Assembly (NCBI GenBank): GCA_037176705.1
Contig: CM073886.1
Span: 14,406,501 to 14,470,500 of the forward strand
From: Molossus alvarezi
Taxonomy: Eukaryota > Chordata > Mammalia > Chiroptera > Molossidae
Length of the DNA: 64,000 nt
Direction of reading: 5' to 3'
Shown piece after piece: positions 22,701-37,700 of this stretch. Each line of letters starts with the position of its first letter. Position 1 is the first letter of the stretch. A program made the position numbers and the translations under genes. A model generated the notes under the pieces. It saw only the letters and a program-made list of their open reading frames with translations. It was not told the origin of the DNA and searched no databases.

Positions 22701-25700
22701 AGACCCACAGCAGTGCCCATCCAGCTACCCACCAAAGGGGGTAGGGGCCCAGCCAAGGGAGCTGGCCTCAATCAGACCCACATGGCATCCTGTAAGGAGG
22801 CCCAGGGTACAGCATTTGGGACCAAGACACCCACACATCAGTCCCCAAAGGGCTATTCTCCACAGCTCTTCCAAGGTAGGAAGACTTAGAGGCAAGGATT
22901 GTAGACATATAGGTAGGGTTGGACACAGGGAGAGACAGAGGAATAGGAACAGGCAAGAGGGAGAGGGACAGGCAGAGAAACAAGGACAGACACTGGGACA
23001 AGCAGAGGGACAGGGATCAACAGAGAGAAATGAAGAGCTGTGGTCAGAGCCAGGCATTGGGGCCAAGCATGTTAACTGGGGCCTTGAGCAAGGGCCTTGA
23101 CCACTCTGGGCCTCAAATGATTTCCCCCTTCTGCACACTGAGGATGCTCAGGATGATTTCACAGTCCAACTGGACTCTTCCCACACAGGAAACCCAGGAG
23201 GTGGGGGGATCTGGCAGCCTCCACCCCCTCCCCCATTGCCAGCCTTGACAGGTACTGAAGGCCTCTCCAGCCACTACCAGCTCTCCTCCTGCCTCAGGCT
23301 CTGCCCCCACTACAGTGTTCTGTCCCCCACCCCAACCTCCCAGCCTCTCAGGGATGGGGGCAGGCACCTGGTGACCTGGGAAACCAGGAAGTGCTGGACA
23401 GCAGGACTGTCCACCATGGCCAGGGCGGCCCCAGCCCAGGCCCGGCACTGCTCCTGCGCCTGCAGCCAGGCCGCCTTCTCCGCTACCAGGCGATAGCAGT
23501 GCCCGTTACCAGGGAAGATCTCGGTGTCAGAGGAACATAGAGGATGCACCACTGGGGGCCAGCGGGGAGAGAGATGGGGCATTAATGTGTGCCCATCTAT
23601 GACTCTGCCCCACCCACCCCGACCCTGGAGTGTGAAACAGGAGTGGTGACCCGGGCCCAGGGAGGCACCCACCTTGGGCCAACTCCTCGCCCAGGGCCAC
23701 AATGCTGTAAGTGGCCTCAAGGCCTGAGCCACCACGATTTCGGACAGTGAGCTCAAGGGTCTCATCAGTGTGCACGGAGGCCGGACACATGAGCTCCAGG
23801 GCAGCGGGAGCTGCCTCCACCTGCACCTCTGTCCCCAGCTGGGCTGAACCAGCTCCCAGGGCCAGCACCACTGTCACGTGATAGCGCCCAGGCAGCACAT
23901 AGTGGTGAGTGCTAGTAGAACCAGCAACGTCCACCTTGGGGGAACTGTCGCCGAAGTCCCAGTGTGTTGAGCTGACAGGCAGCAAGGCAGTGACGTGGAA
24001 GGCTGCTGGCTGGCCAGAGGCCAGGGGTCCTTGGGGCCCCACCAGGGCAGCCCCTGGGGAGGCAGGGAAGACATTCTGGAGGATGGTGGGGCCCCCGCAG
24101 GCAGGGGCAGGGAGCAGTGGGGGGCTAGAGCAGAAGGGCAGGCAGGCAGAAGAGGTATTAAAGGGATGGGTAGCCCCACACAGGCAGTAGCCCTGCTCTG
24201 AGAGGGCCGCAAGGTCCTGGCCAGTGGAGAAGCAGAAGGCACTGCAGGCCTCGGGCACCAGTGGACCCTCAGGAGCAGCTGAAAAGGCCACCAGCACCAT
24301 GGCACCCGAGCTGTTGTTGGGGAGGCAGGCAACATACTTCTCACCTGGAAGGGGCAGATGGCTGTCTCTTAGCCTCCATTCTAGATCCCAGGGCACCCCA
24401 CCCCACCCCACCACTGGTCTTCTCCTCATCCCTCTCACACTGTCTCCCCAGTCCAGAGGGCCTTCCTGACCCAGTTAGTCTGTCTCAGCCTTTCTCCCCA
24501 GGTCCCCATCTACTGCCTCCAGGCTGGCAACCCTTGAGCACCTGCTGGGTCCTTGCTTGGCAGGGCTGCACCGCAGGAAATTACCAAGCAGGCCCCGCCC
24601 ACACTCACCACAGCCACTGTCAGACAAGGGGACTCGCAGGAGGGGTAGGCCAGCTAGGGGGCCAGGCCCTGCACAAGTGGCTGCCTCTGGCTTCACCAGG
24701 CGAACCTGCTGCTCCTCTGCCCAGCGCGGTAGCCAAGCTAGACCACAGTCACACTCCAATGGGTTCCCACTCAGGTTTCTGTGGAGGGGCAGGGCCAGGC
24801 ACTCAGCGTACAGTGGGGCAGGTATAGAGGACCAAGCCTGACCCTGGGGAAGGGTCTAGGTCAGCCTTATCCCGGGGAAGTCAGTCCCCTCCTTCCCCCC
24901 TGCCCCCAACAAGTGAACAAACATCCCCTCAGGGTCTAGTCTCAAACTAAGAAGCAGGTATAAAGGCCAGGTCGGGAGGGCAGGGTGTTGTTAGGAAGCC
25001 ATGGGCCCAGCCACTGACATCCATCAAAAACAATGCAACTTACATTTCACTTAAATTAAATAAATTAGCAAATGTTCCTTCTTCTAATGTAGAAATCTTA
25101 TTGTTGCTTATGTCCCTGAAAAAAAAGAGGGAATTCAGCAGGGTCTGAGGGATGCCCCCATAACTACAATGGTGACAGGCTGCCACCACCTGCCCATCCC
25201 ATGGAATCCTACAGCTGAGCCAAAGGGGACACTCACAACTCTGTCAGTGCTGAGAGATTCGACAGGAGCCCAACATCCAGCGTCCGGAGCAGGTTGTGGG
25301 AGACATCTCTGGGAAACAAAGCGGTCACAGGTCAGCACTGGATGCCTGGGTAGGGCACAAAGCCACCGGAGCCCCACCTGGAAGTTTCCCAGTACCCCCA
25401 AGCTCCCTACTCCCAGGGTCAGAATCGGAATGAACTCTCAGCTAGAGAAACCATGGCAGGAGAGGGCTGGGGATCCTTAGCACTCCATCCATGCCCTGCC
25501 CCATCCCCTTTCTTACAGATCCAAGGCTCTGCTCAGTCTCCTTCTCCTTGGCCCAGAAAAGGCCATCCCACACCACGGAAGGCAGACTTAACCCCTCTCT
25601 ACATGAGGGCCAGGGACCCAGCTGCTGCCAGCTGGGGAGGCCTTTGAATGTCTCCGAGACACAGTAGGGCACAAAGACCAGAACAAGGAGGAGGCCCTAG

Positions 25701-28700
25701 TGGATGATCCAGCATCATAGTGATTACGACAGCTTCAAGGTTAACATGACCCCAATAAACACCCCACACAGTCAACAAGATAACACCCAGGTTCAGTGAG
25801 AAGCATAACTGGGCAAGAACCATCAAGACAAGTTAAAAAAATGGACTGACACTATGTTATCTGTGCTATATGTGTGTAGGAGTGGACAAACTGACTGATG
25901 AGAGCAAGGGAATCTCCTAAAACAGACTGTGACCCCACAGGAATCTGTGCAGAGAAAGACGGGACTGGCACAAGGACACGCTTTTTAGCCAACAATCCCA
26001 CTTTCCCTCCCAGCCCAAAGGTGGAGATCACAGTCGCCCCTGCCCATCTCTCATGTCCCAGGATGGGGACACATGGACCACCCAGACACCTCCAGTCATC
26101 TGACCCACCCCACCTTTCTCAACCTCTCCCCAGGCTCCCACAGGTCTGTGTAGCCCGGACCATGGTCTCCAAATGAATAAGGTCTGGGCCTCCCACCCAT
26201 AAGCCTCTGCCCTCTGATGTCTTAGAACACCCCTCACCAGCCCTGCCTTTCCACCAGTGACCACCCAGTCCTGCAGAGACCCAGGGTTCACCAATGCCTC
26301 CTCCAAGCCTGCCAACCTAGCTCCTAAAACACTCAGCCTCTCCCAGCTACAGCCTGGTCCAAAACTCCATCCCTGGCACCTCCTTTCCAAGCTCCCATGG
26401 CAGCCTGGGGTGGGGAGGTTGCCCTAAAGCCAAGCTCCCATCAGTCACCCTCTGGAATAGACCCTGCTTTCTCTAGCCTGCTCTGAACACAGCAGGAACT
26501 TAGTAAGAGCAAGCTGGTATGAAACAATGTCCTCCTGGGAGCCGAGGCACTGAGTACCAGCCCTGGCCCCTGGGCCTTCACACATACAGGCCCCATGGAC
26601 ATGGGGGTAAGGGGGAGACAGGGTCCCAGGGCTTGGCAGACTGAGATGCCTGGCAAAATCTAACTACACAGTTCACAGTAACCAGGAACCTCTGGAACCA
26701 GGTTCAGAAAATGACCCCCACATAAGCCTCTGACCACTGCTCCTCCCTAAAGACCTGCTGGCGACATGGGGCCTCATGGCAACCAATACTTGAATACTGG
26801 CTACCTGCCAAGGACAGGGACTGAAGGCTAGGTCTCAGCTAGGCTGCTCCCACTATCCTGGCTCCCAACATAGCCAGGAGGCTACCTAGGGAAATTTTGG
26901 AGGGGCACTACTGGCCTTTCAGTGGCCAATGTAGGGAGCCAGGCCCATATGGGCTCCTGTGCCCCTGTGGCTTCCACTAAGGGAGGGTGTGGAGATTAGA
27001 ACTGTGGACACAGCCAGCTAACCCTGGGAGTCTGGTCTCTCTCTCTCTCTGCAAAGTGCAATAGCTCTCCAGGGACTCAACGAGCAGAAAGCACATGGAC
27101 ATGAAGAGCTCAACTGACACTGGCCTCCCCCTGCCTGGGGTGGGAAGGCAGGCCATGGGCAGCCTCAGCAGGAGGGTACAGGCAGCAGGTGAGCAAGACC
27201 ATGGTCCTCCAGTGAATCGGGCTCCACAAGAGGAAACTCAAACATGATCAAATGGGCCAGGCCGGTAGAAGAGCAGGCAGGTCCTCCTGGCAGTAGAACC
27301 TCTGCAAAACTGGGCTGGGGTCCCACAGGGCGGGGGAGGCATTGGTGGGTCAGAACTCCTGCTGGGACCAGACAGAGACAGGGCTTCCGCCAGGAGGACC
27401 CATAGCAGCCCCACCATTGCTGTGACCAAGTGACCCGACCAGGCAGGATGCCAGGACACCTAACTTGGCAAGGCTGTCCTCCCAGCAAGAAGGTCAAATG
27501 GCAGTGCAGGTGCCAGCTCAGAGTCATGCCACTCACCATCTTGAGAGCCTGACTGCTTTGGGAACCAGTGTAGCCACACACAGAGAGAGGCCCAGACATC
27601 CTTCCCCCCTTACCTGTGACACGAGATGTGATTTAGTTGGAGAGCCCTAAGCCCATCAGCAGGTATGGCTTGGCACCCCCTCTCAGCACACAAAGATAGG
27701 AGAAACACAGGTGCGAAATGCAGCCCCCTCTCCCTGCAACTGTTCAAACTGAGAACCAAAGAAAGCATTGAAAGGGGGTGCAGAGTAATAAACCCATTCT
27801 CAAGAGCAGACAAGTACCCTAGATTTTCTACACTCTCATTCTGCTCTTGAAGTAGGAGAAATGGGTGTCAATGCAGAGGGGACAGACAGGCTGCTTGAGG
27901 GGGCCTGGAGCGGGGGCTGAGGCAGGACACAGGGCCAGGAGAGGGGGCTTCAGAAGGGAGCAGATGGCAGGACGCTGGGCAAGGGTAGTCAGGAGACACT
28001 CCACCCAAGGAGTTCAGAACAGCTAGACCTCCTCCGTGTCAAGAAGTGGCACTGTGGTCTCAGGGTCAGATCTGTGCCCTAGCCCATCTGAGCTAGGTGC
28101 CCCAAACTCTGAGATTTGAGGTTTCCCGTGTGGAAACGGCAGTGTGTGCCCTTGCACATGCAGTTCTATTTCCCCCAGGGCTGTGGGACAGGACCCCATG
28201 CCCAGAGTGTGGGTTTCAAGAACTCTAAGAGAAGCCTGTGTGGGCCAGGTGACATGGGCATGGGACCTCTGGCAGGGTCACCTCTGCTCTCCCCAACTGA
28301 GCCTAGCTTCCCCACTTTTTCCCACATGGGGGTGGAAGGAGGATTTTTCCTTTTAGTCTGGCAGCTGCCATCCGGTAAGCCCAGATATGTGCTCAAAAGT
28401 GGGTCTGGGAGCCATGGAGGAGGCACATGCTTTCTTCCAGGGAGCTTAGTGGGCAGCACTGCCCATCTGTGTGCTCAATGTACACCAGGAAGGTGGGAGC
28501 AGAGAGGACACTGGTGTGGAGGTCACTGGAAGGGTCATGGGGGAGGGTCAGTGAAGGGGGAGTCATTGGAAGGGGACATGGGTAGAGTCCTCACCCAGCC
28601 CCAAGCCCCCCGGCCCTGAACAGCCACTTTCCACATCTCCATCTGCTTTTGCCATCACTGTTCTGGGGGAACGCCAAGGCCACGGGCCAGCCCCATCCCC

Positions 28701-31700
28701 TCTCCAGCCCCTCAGCTTCCTCTGTACCCCCAGGTGATGTCATTGTAATCTGATTCCCTGTCCCCATACTTGGTTCTCCCACAGTCCTGCAAAAGTGGGA
28801 GGAGAACAGCACAGGAACAGGGAGATTGACAGGACAGAGCAGGCCCAAGGAGCTGCCTGCAGGAGCCCATACAGTGGGCAGAAGCAGCAGAGGCTGGCCA
28901 AGCAAGGCAGTGGCCAGCTCCACAGGAGGAGAGCCAGCAGCCTGGCTGGACAGCCCCCTGAGAGATCCTTGGCCAAGCAGGGCCCACTCTCTCAGCCAGC
29001 TGGACCATCCCAGGTCCCTGCAAACCCCAAGCCAGCAACTTCCAGGGATGCCAAGGCTGGAGAGATCAGGCCAGCAGGGGGGGAAGGGGTGACCTGGGGA
29101 CAGGCACACACCCACAATAGCACAAGACATGTGTCACCTCCCTAGGCACTGGGGATAGGGCTGGGAGGGGCCCCCACTGGATGCAGCACTGAACACAAAC
29201 CCCATAGAGATAGGGACTCTCACTCTCAGCCCATCCCTTCTATTGTCCCCTCTCCGGCTCCAAGATAGGCAAGTGTGTCCGAGGAGAAAGGAAGATTCCT
29301 AGTCTACCCCACACACCTGGGCCCTCCTTCTCCTTCCCCAACAGTGCCCCAGCAGTCACTGGGGAGCCCAGTCTATCCCCACACAAGGGTGGTACCAACT
29401 CCCCCTGCCCTCCAGATTAGACATTCTCAAGGGGAGGACCATTAGCTTCCCTTGGGCCCGTATCCTTGCCTTCAGGGTTTGGGCACCCAATAGTACAGTG
29501 CTATACCTCTGGCTCCGATCTTTCCTGCTCCAAACAAAAGCTAGGGTAGGGTGAGGGAAGGGGGTGGGATCCCTGCTTCCACCACCAAGCAGGAGGTGCC
29601 GAGCAGAAGGTGCTGAGAGCCCTCCCAATCCACTGGACAAAGGCAACTCCCCCTGCCCTCTTCCCCACACAGGGCTCTGTCCCTGCTCACATCCCAGGCC
29701 TCGAAGTGTGGAGGGGAGGCAGTAGAGGGGTGAGAAGAGAGTGGGAAGGGGAGAATAAAGGGAGGGGAGGGAGTCCCAGGGCCCAGGCAGAAAGAGACGG
29801 AAAGGGACTTCGGGCATAAAGGTGAGTGGGTTGGTGGAGAGGTGAAGAACAAGAGGGTCACTGTGACAGCAGTCTGGAGTGTTCCCTGGGTGCCTTCAAG
29901 GGCAGTCCCTTTTAAAGCTGAGGAAACAAAGCCCCCAGACAAGCCAGGAAGCTGCCCTGTAGCCCAGAGCTGCCTAAGTTTCTTCCTCTGCCAAAGAGGG
30001 GAGTGGCCTGGGTGCCTGCTCTCCAGTCTAGAGCTCCCAGTCCAGATGCTGACTGAGGTCTGGGGGCCAGTCGGAGCCCCCAAGGAAACATCTGCACATT
30101 CCAGACACATGTGGTCAGCGGCGGGGGCGAGTGCCAGGCCCCAGCCCAGCACCCCCACCCCAGTGCTGGCCGGCCGCTGTGCTGGATACAGGGCTTCAGG
30201 GGAATGGGCTCCAGAAGGGCCGCCTGCACATGTTATGTAACCTGCTCCTCCCAGGCCAGAAGCTGCCTCCTCCCTCTAACAGGACAGGACAGCACAGCGG
30301 TAGCAGGAGAAGGCACCCCATTCCCCCCCCACCCAGGGCCCAAGATAAGGCTCCTCCCTCCAATCTGAGCCCTCAGGGCTCCTGGAAATACAGCCTCAGT
30401 GGGCCTTACTGAGCCAGTCTGTCCTCTCCCTGGAGGCCCCATAGACTACAGGGAGAAACAGGTTCCCCTCAAACCAGCAAGGGGAACACAGTCCCTGAAA
30501 TCCAGGTCAAGACAGAAGGGAAGAAAGGCTACAGTATTGGTTCTGGGCCCCTCAGGGGACACCCCCCCACCAGCTCTCAGGCCAGGTAGTGCCACCCACT
30601 TGCCACCTCATCACCTCACTAATGGCTTCTTTTAGCACTGGAGACAGTCAGTTGGAAGCCCAGTGCCTGCGCCAGTTTAAGTCTAATAACCTCATTCTGT
30701 TTTCATTCCCTTCTATTTATGGAGAGTAAGGCTGGCTTCCAGGGCCGGAAATGATGACGTTTAAATTAATGAATTCAAGTTTAGGAAAGAGAGCCGATTT
30801 GAAGAAAAACATGCAAAAAAGATGAGCTGGGGAGGTGGGCAGGAGGCAGGCCTGCCATGCAGAAGGGGCAGGGAGAGCCCACCAGACCCACCTGGGCTCT
30901 GTGCCCAAGCCCCCACCCCCACCTGGCTCTAAACCAGGGCCCAGGGAATGTGTGTGGGGAGGTGTCCTCAGCTTTGAGGACTGGAGGGAAAGGCTGTAAG
31001 AGTACTCCACAGCCTCCCAGCCCCAGGACATGGAACAGCAGGCAGTGCACATTTCACAGGGCATTTTGTGGGGCTCCCTCAAGGAGCTTTGCCATCCTAC
31101 TACTAAACTGTTACCAGGATGAGACATGGGCATCTGGTGTACTAACACTGACTGGCTAGGATCCCCCTGGGACCACAGGCAGGGAAGGGGGGAGCCTCAG
31201 GCAAGAGATAAAGCTGTGGGGTATCTTCCACACAGCCCCGCCCCGAGGAGGCGCATTCAGAGGTCAGTCACTGTCAGGGCACTAATAAACCAGGGTGAGG
31301 GCCAGGGGCTGGAAAGGAGGGGGCCCACCCAGGAGAGGGGCCCAGCTCACCCTTCCACTTGCAGCTAGGGAATTAGGGCCCCCTTCCAGGGTAAGGGGAA
31401 GAAAAGAACCAGCACCAGGGTGCCCCCTGGCACTTCACTCAACTGGTATGTCCCTCTGCACTCTGGCCTTTCCCAGCCAGCCAGAGCAGGGCTGTACCAT
31501 CCCTTTAGATGAGAATGCTGAGGCCCACCCCACCATCACCTCCTCAGACTCTGAAGAGTGAAGGAGAAAGGCAGTTGGGCTCTCCCTACTCTGGCCAGGG
31601 AGCCAGTACAGGGCTCTGGCTTTCCAGGGGCAGAAGCATCAGTCCAGCATGGCTGGCACTCCCACCACTCAGCTACTGGGCACAGCCAATGGCATTACAC

Positions 31701-34700
31701 AGCCTGCTGCCAGGACTCCAGAGCAGTTTGGAGGTGCAGGACCCTGGAGCCCCCAGTGCCATTAGCCCTGTCATGAGCACTGGTCCTCATTCCTCACCTC
31801 AACTGGAAAGAAAAGCTGGCTCTGCTCGGCCTCGGAACAAAGCCAGGGTGGCCCCACAGGATACAGGAGCGGGCTCCATACCTTTCAGGCATGGGGGCTG
31901 CTAAAATCGGGAGCCTCTCACTTTGCCAGGCCTGAGCCCATGGGATCCTCAGGGAGAGAAGAGCTCTGCCCACCTTGGCCCCCGAATGCAGTCCCCTCCC
32001 TGACATCAGCAGCTGGGCATCACTAGGCCCCTTGACGGAGATGGCTGCCAAGCCATGAAGAACGAGGTGTTCTGAGGAAAAAGGACATGAGCTACATTTT
32101 CCAGCTGCCTCTGACTTGGCAGTGCCTCTGCCGCCTTGGCCAGCTGGAGCTGCAGACACTCAGCATGCAGGGCCAGGCCGATGTGCCCATGAGCCCAGAC
32201 AATGTACCACCCCAGACAGTGGCAGGAGAAACGGGATGTTTTCATTCCAGAGTGCTCAGAGGGCTGAGCCCGCTGGGTTCCCAATGCTGGCACTGGCCCC
32301 ACACAGTGCTCCAGAAAGGAAAACATACATCTCCATCCAGAAGGGCTTCTTCACTTGAAACCAAACCCCAGCAAGGGTCTCCACACTTCCTGCCCACCTG
32401 GCATAGGGGCAGCTGGGAGGGGTTAAGGATGGGACCACATCTGGCAATACCTACTAGCCCAGCCAGTTGTCATATGACAGTGGCCCCAAGGCATGGCCTT
32501 TGAAGAGAGAACAAAGAGGTTCCAATAGGAAGTCTACCAGGAGATGTCCTGGCCTTGAGGGGGAAGGGCAACAAAGTCATGGGCACATGTGCACCAGTGC
32601 AGGGGCACTTCTACTTCTGCACCTAGGGGCCCATCTCCTGGTGGCCAGTGCTTGGGGACACAGTAATGGGCTCTGAGAACATGGAGAAGAGGGGATGGAG
32701 GGGGCCACTTTGGCAACAGTTACAATTATTGGGGCTACCAGCAAGGTGTGGTATTGGATGTACCACACGCTCTTACTTCTGAAGCCCCACAACCCCATAA
32801 GATGTGTCCGCTCATGGTACCCATTTTGCAGGTAAGGAAACTGAAGCTCAGAGAGGATGAGTGACTCAGCCAAGGTCACACAAGAGCTGTAGGAGCTGGG
32901 ATACAAACCAAATCTAACCCAGGGCCTGAATCCCCTACTCCTGGGCTCCTATGACTCCATCCTGAAACCAAACAGGAAGTCAGAGGGAGGTCCAAGAAGA
33001 GTTGGTGGGAAGGGCAGGACCAAGCAAGCAGCTGGGACCTGAGTCCAAAGCCCACTTGGTCCCACTCAGAGACACCCCTATTGCCACCTCTCTATGGTTT
33101 ATGAGCCAGGTTGCTGGTGCTATACCCCAGACCCCTGCATGCAGTTGTGGGGATATGCCCCAAAGTATGCGGATGAAATCACCTCTGCCACAACACACCA
33201 GTCATGCAACCCCAAGAAGTGACAACCTCCAGGAGACCAGTGTCCTGGTCTGTAAAATGGGACCAGGAATGGTTCCATCCCCACAGCGCTGGGTGAGATA
33301 TAGTCAGATAAAGGTCAGAAAGGGCCTAATACAGAGCCTAGCACTTGGCAACCTTAGAGGGAGAGGACAAGGCAGTGGTGGGTATTTTATTCAGAGATAT
33401 GTTTTTTATTTCAGACATAATTCACATACTATAAAGTTCACCCTTCTAAAGTATAAATTCAGTGGTTTAGTATATTTTCAAGGTTGTACCACTATCTAAT
33501 TCCAGAACACTTTCATCACCACAAACAGAAACACCACACTCCTTGGCCACCCCCATGTCCTACCCTGGCTACAGACAACACTAGTCTGCTTTCTGCCTCC
33601 ATGGATTTATCCATTCTGGACATTTCATATTAGTGGAATCATTCAACATGTGACTTTTGTGCCTGGCTTCTTTCAAGCAGCATCAAGTTTTCAAAACTCA
33701 TCCATGATTATGGCATGTGTCAGGATTCCATTCCCTTTTATGGCTGAGTAATATTCCACTGTGTGAAGGGACCACGTTCTGTTCATTCAGCTGCTGATGG
33801 ACACTTGGGTTGTTTCCACCTTTGGTTACTAAGAATAATGCTGCTATAAACATTTGTATACATGTGTTTTTTTGTGTGTTTTTTTTAAGAATAGTTTAGT
33901 CTGGCCATTGTGACTCAGTGGTTGAGCGTTGTCCCATGCACCAAGAGGTTGATGGTTCAATTACCGGTCAGGACACATGCCCAGGTTGTGGGCCTGATCC
34001 CCTGTAGGGAGCATGCAGGAGGTGGCCAACTGATATTTCTATCTCTCTTCCCCTCTCACTTCCTCTCTCTCTAAAATCAATAAAAGAAGAAAAAAAAAAG
34101 GAATAGTTTATTGGTTTTTAGAGAGAGAGGAAGGGAGAAGAGAGAAACATCAACGTGTGAGAGCATAACATCGATTGGCTGCCTCCTGCATGCCCCCTAC
34201 CAAGGATCGAGCCCGAAACCCGGGCATGCGCTCTGACCAAGAATTGAACCAACAACAACCTTTGGGTGCACCGGACAATCCCCAACCAACTGAGCCACGC
34301 TGACTAGAGCCGTATACAAGTTTTTGTGTAGACAAATGTTTCATTCCTCAAGGGTAGATACCTGGAAGCAAATTTGCTAGGTCCTATGGTACCTCTTTGT
34401 TTACTCTCCTGAGGAAATGCCCAACTGTTTTCCAAAGGACTGCCCCATTCTACACCCCAACCAGCAGTGGAGGAAGATTCCAGTTTCTCCACATCCTCAT
34501 CAATACTCCTTATTGTCTGTCTTTTTGGTGCTAGGCATTTCCCTGGAAGCTAGACGTTGAGCATCTATTCATGTGCTGACTGGTCATATGTATGTCTTTT
34601 TTTGAAATATGTCTGTTTGCACATTTTTTATTTTATTTTATATGTATTCTCACCTGAGGACTTTTTTTTTTTTTCCATTTATCTTCAGATAGAGCAGGAG

Positions 34701-37700
34701 GAGAAGAGAGAGAAACATCAATGTGAGAGAGACACATTGAGTAGCTGCCACCCACACGACCCCAACCGGGGCTGGGGATAAATTACAACTGAGGTATGTG
34801 CCCTTAGCAGGAACCAAACCCAGGACTCTCTGGTCTGTGGGCTGACGCTCTAACCACTGAGCAAACCGGCCAGGGTTGTCCATTTTTTAATTGGGTCATT
34901 TGTATCTTTGGCATTGAGTCATAAGGATTTTGTATATATTCTGGCTACAAGTCCCTCATCAAATAGATGATCTGCACATGTTCTCCACCCTGCAGTCCCC
35001 ATTCAGGAGACCACGTACAGGAGGCATGTGTGCCCTCCAGTCCACAGTTCTGACAAACCTGCATTCTGTATCTCATCAGGAAACTAACATTACACACACA
35101 TTTATAGTCTGAATTCCCAAGTGCTGGCTGTCATGTACAGCTCAGGGAACATGAGGGTGAGATTAGCAGAGTGTGCAGGGCATATGGGTCCTCCGAGTAT
35201 CTGCTGTCCACACAGCAGCCAGTGTTCTTTTTTTTTTAATCCTCACCCAAGGACATTTTTGCATTTATCTTCAGATAGAATGGAAGGGAGAGAGGGAGGA
35301 AGAGAGAGAGAAGTATCACTGTGAGAGAGACACATAGAGTGGTTGCCACCCACATGACCCCAACTGGGGCCGGGGACAAACTGCAACCGAGGTATGTGCC
35401 CTTAGCGGGAACCGAACACAGGTCTCTCTGGTCTGCAGGCTGACACTCTAACCACTGAACCAAACGGGCCAGGGCAACAGCCAGTGTTCTTTCTAGAAGA
35501 CATCAATCATGCCACTTCCTTCCTAGATCCTTCAATGCTGGCCCTACCTGCTCTCTCAATAAAAGCCCCACCTCCCACCCCTCCATTTGAAACTCTGCCA
35601 GGCTGTCCCCACTCTGCCTGGGATACTCTCGCCAGTCCCGGGATGACTTTTGAGCAAGCACTGAATCTTGGTTTCAATGTCACTTACACTGGGGGTCCTC
35701 TAGGCAGCCCCTCCAAAGTAGCCCCCTCTCCATCATGTGACTTTGGTTTAACATTGGCTTACTCATAAATGAGCCTCAGAAAGGTGGGCCTTGAAGACCC
35801 ATGGCATAGGGCTGGCACACAACAGTCAGGCCCTCTGTATGCCCAGGGTTCACAGAGGGGACCCTCTGTTGCCAGGCCAGTCCTTAAAGCAGCAACACAT
35901 GTGGCACCTGCAGTCTAACATGTTACATACACACCAGACCCAGACCAAGTCCACCTTACCTCACTCACACACATCCTGTGCAGGCACCAGTGGCTGAGCC
36001 TCCCCAACACTCTCCTGTCACTTAGGGGCAGCAAAGGGTGAGGCCCTGAGTGCTCCCAACCAACAGACGACCCTAAGGCCCTCAATATTTTAATCAGCGA
36101 ACCAAGTCCCTATTGAGTCCCTGTTCCTAGCCTAGATCCAGATCCAAAACATGCACAAAACAGTACACAAAACCTAGTATGGGCCCCGGGCCAAAATTAG
36201 CAGCATATAATACCTGAGAAATGGTCGGCCAAAATCACCCACACCTGAAACTAAATGATCAACAGACCACACCTGGAGAAGCAGCGCTATCACATCTAGA
36301 ACATTCTATCTTTGTGCTTTCCAACACAGTAGCCACTGGCCACCAGTGGCTCCAGAGCACTTGAAATGTGACTCCCACACAATGTGGCCTGGACCCAACT
36401 ATCAATCCACAGGAAACAGAGGGCAGAGAGATACATTGAATGACGCCATGGAGGTGACAGAGATAATACCCAATCCCAGACACTGTCAAACCAGTTTCTT
36501 CAACAAACCAAACAAGCTTTTTGAAAGAAATAAAAGGGAAGCCTACACATCAACAGAGATTTAAAAGACACCGACAAATTGCAGTCTGTGGGCCTTATTC
36601 AGATCCTAATTCAAACTACTAAAAAAACAAACAAACAAACAAACAAAACTGAGACAACCAAAAATTTGAACACAGTGGACATGTAATGGGATCAGGGAAT
36701 TACTCACTGTTGTAAATCATGGTGTTGCCATACACTCCAAAATGCTTACAGATCAAAGAATAGGATACTAGAATTTGGTTCAAAAAGGGTTGGGGGGTAG
36801 ATCATGCCACAGGGCAGTGGGTCCATGAGGTTCACCAGAGTATTCTGCTTACCTCTGTATAGTTCAAATTCTCCATGATAAAGCTTTAAAAAGTAGAGCA
36901 GCAGCATTTTGCTGAGTGACATCACCGTTTTCAGGCTGCCACCTCTCAGTTAACCAAGAAAGGCTAGGGTCTGGGAGCCCAGGGAGCTCAGAGTACCACA
37001 TGGGCTCCCACTCAGCTCCAGACACAGCTGTCCTGCCACACCACAGGTTAGCCAAGGAGTCTGAAACAGGGGTGGCTGCAAGACACTGATAGCAGAAGCA
37101 TCAAGCCTGAACCTCCCAGAGGAGGCTGCTGGATCCCCTGAACATGCACACCCTGTCCCAAAAGGTTCCCTGGCTTCTCCAAGCTCAGCTGTTCTCTCTT
37201 GGAGAAGAGAAGACTCACCTATCTCCCTCTCCCAGAGGACGGGGTTTGCAGGGTTGATAGGCAGAAATGCTGGGGCAGCTCAGAGGGCATTTAGGGAACC
37301 AGCAGGGGCCTCACCATTTGCACCCAAGGGCCCAGTTTCCTTTGGGTCCTCACCCTCAGCCTTCTGGAAATTTCCCACAAGCAGTCTGGGGTTGTAAATA
37401 AGAGCTTGAAGTCTCCTCTATTCCCCATCCACCCATGCCTCCCAGGGTCCTGTCACACACTCAGAGGGGCCAACAAGCCTGGAATCCTGCCAGCTCAGGC
37501 CAGGTCAGGCCACCAGCTCCCAGGACCTCCAAAACCCAGGAGCAGAGCCTAAGGGGACACATGCAGAGCAACAGGTCTGGGCTCCATCATGGTCTACTAG
37601 AGCCTCCTAAGCATGCGCTCTGCTGCAGGCCTTGGATTCACCAGCATTGTTTATTCCCTGAATAGTTCCCAGAGGCCAGCTGGGACTAGCCAGCGGGAGC

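Larger units (their letters stand above)
33385..34985 (-). mobile_element. Old L1M 3' region, interrupted by Ves SINEs
   Basis: In plus-strand order it reads CATAATTCACATACTATAAA, AATTCAGTGGTTTAGTATAT, CATGGATTTATCCATTCTGG and TTTTGTATATATTCTGGCTA, the reverse of an L1M 3' end. Ves copies interrupt it at 33899-34311 and 34639-34876. Confidence 0.75.

Noticed and set aside
27614..27677. Possible extra PKD1 exon in intron 1 (donor CACAG|GTAAGG on the minus strand)
   Set aside because: The donor is strong and a pyrimidine-rich acceptor lies upstream, but the frame contains a stop and nothing like it is known in PKD1. Most likely a chance pseudo-exon.
28591..29145. Overlapping long ORFs on both strands in intron 1
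   Set aside because: Composition-driven open frames in GC-rich intron. No domain, no signal of coding bias, and frames overlap on both strands.
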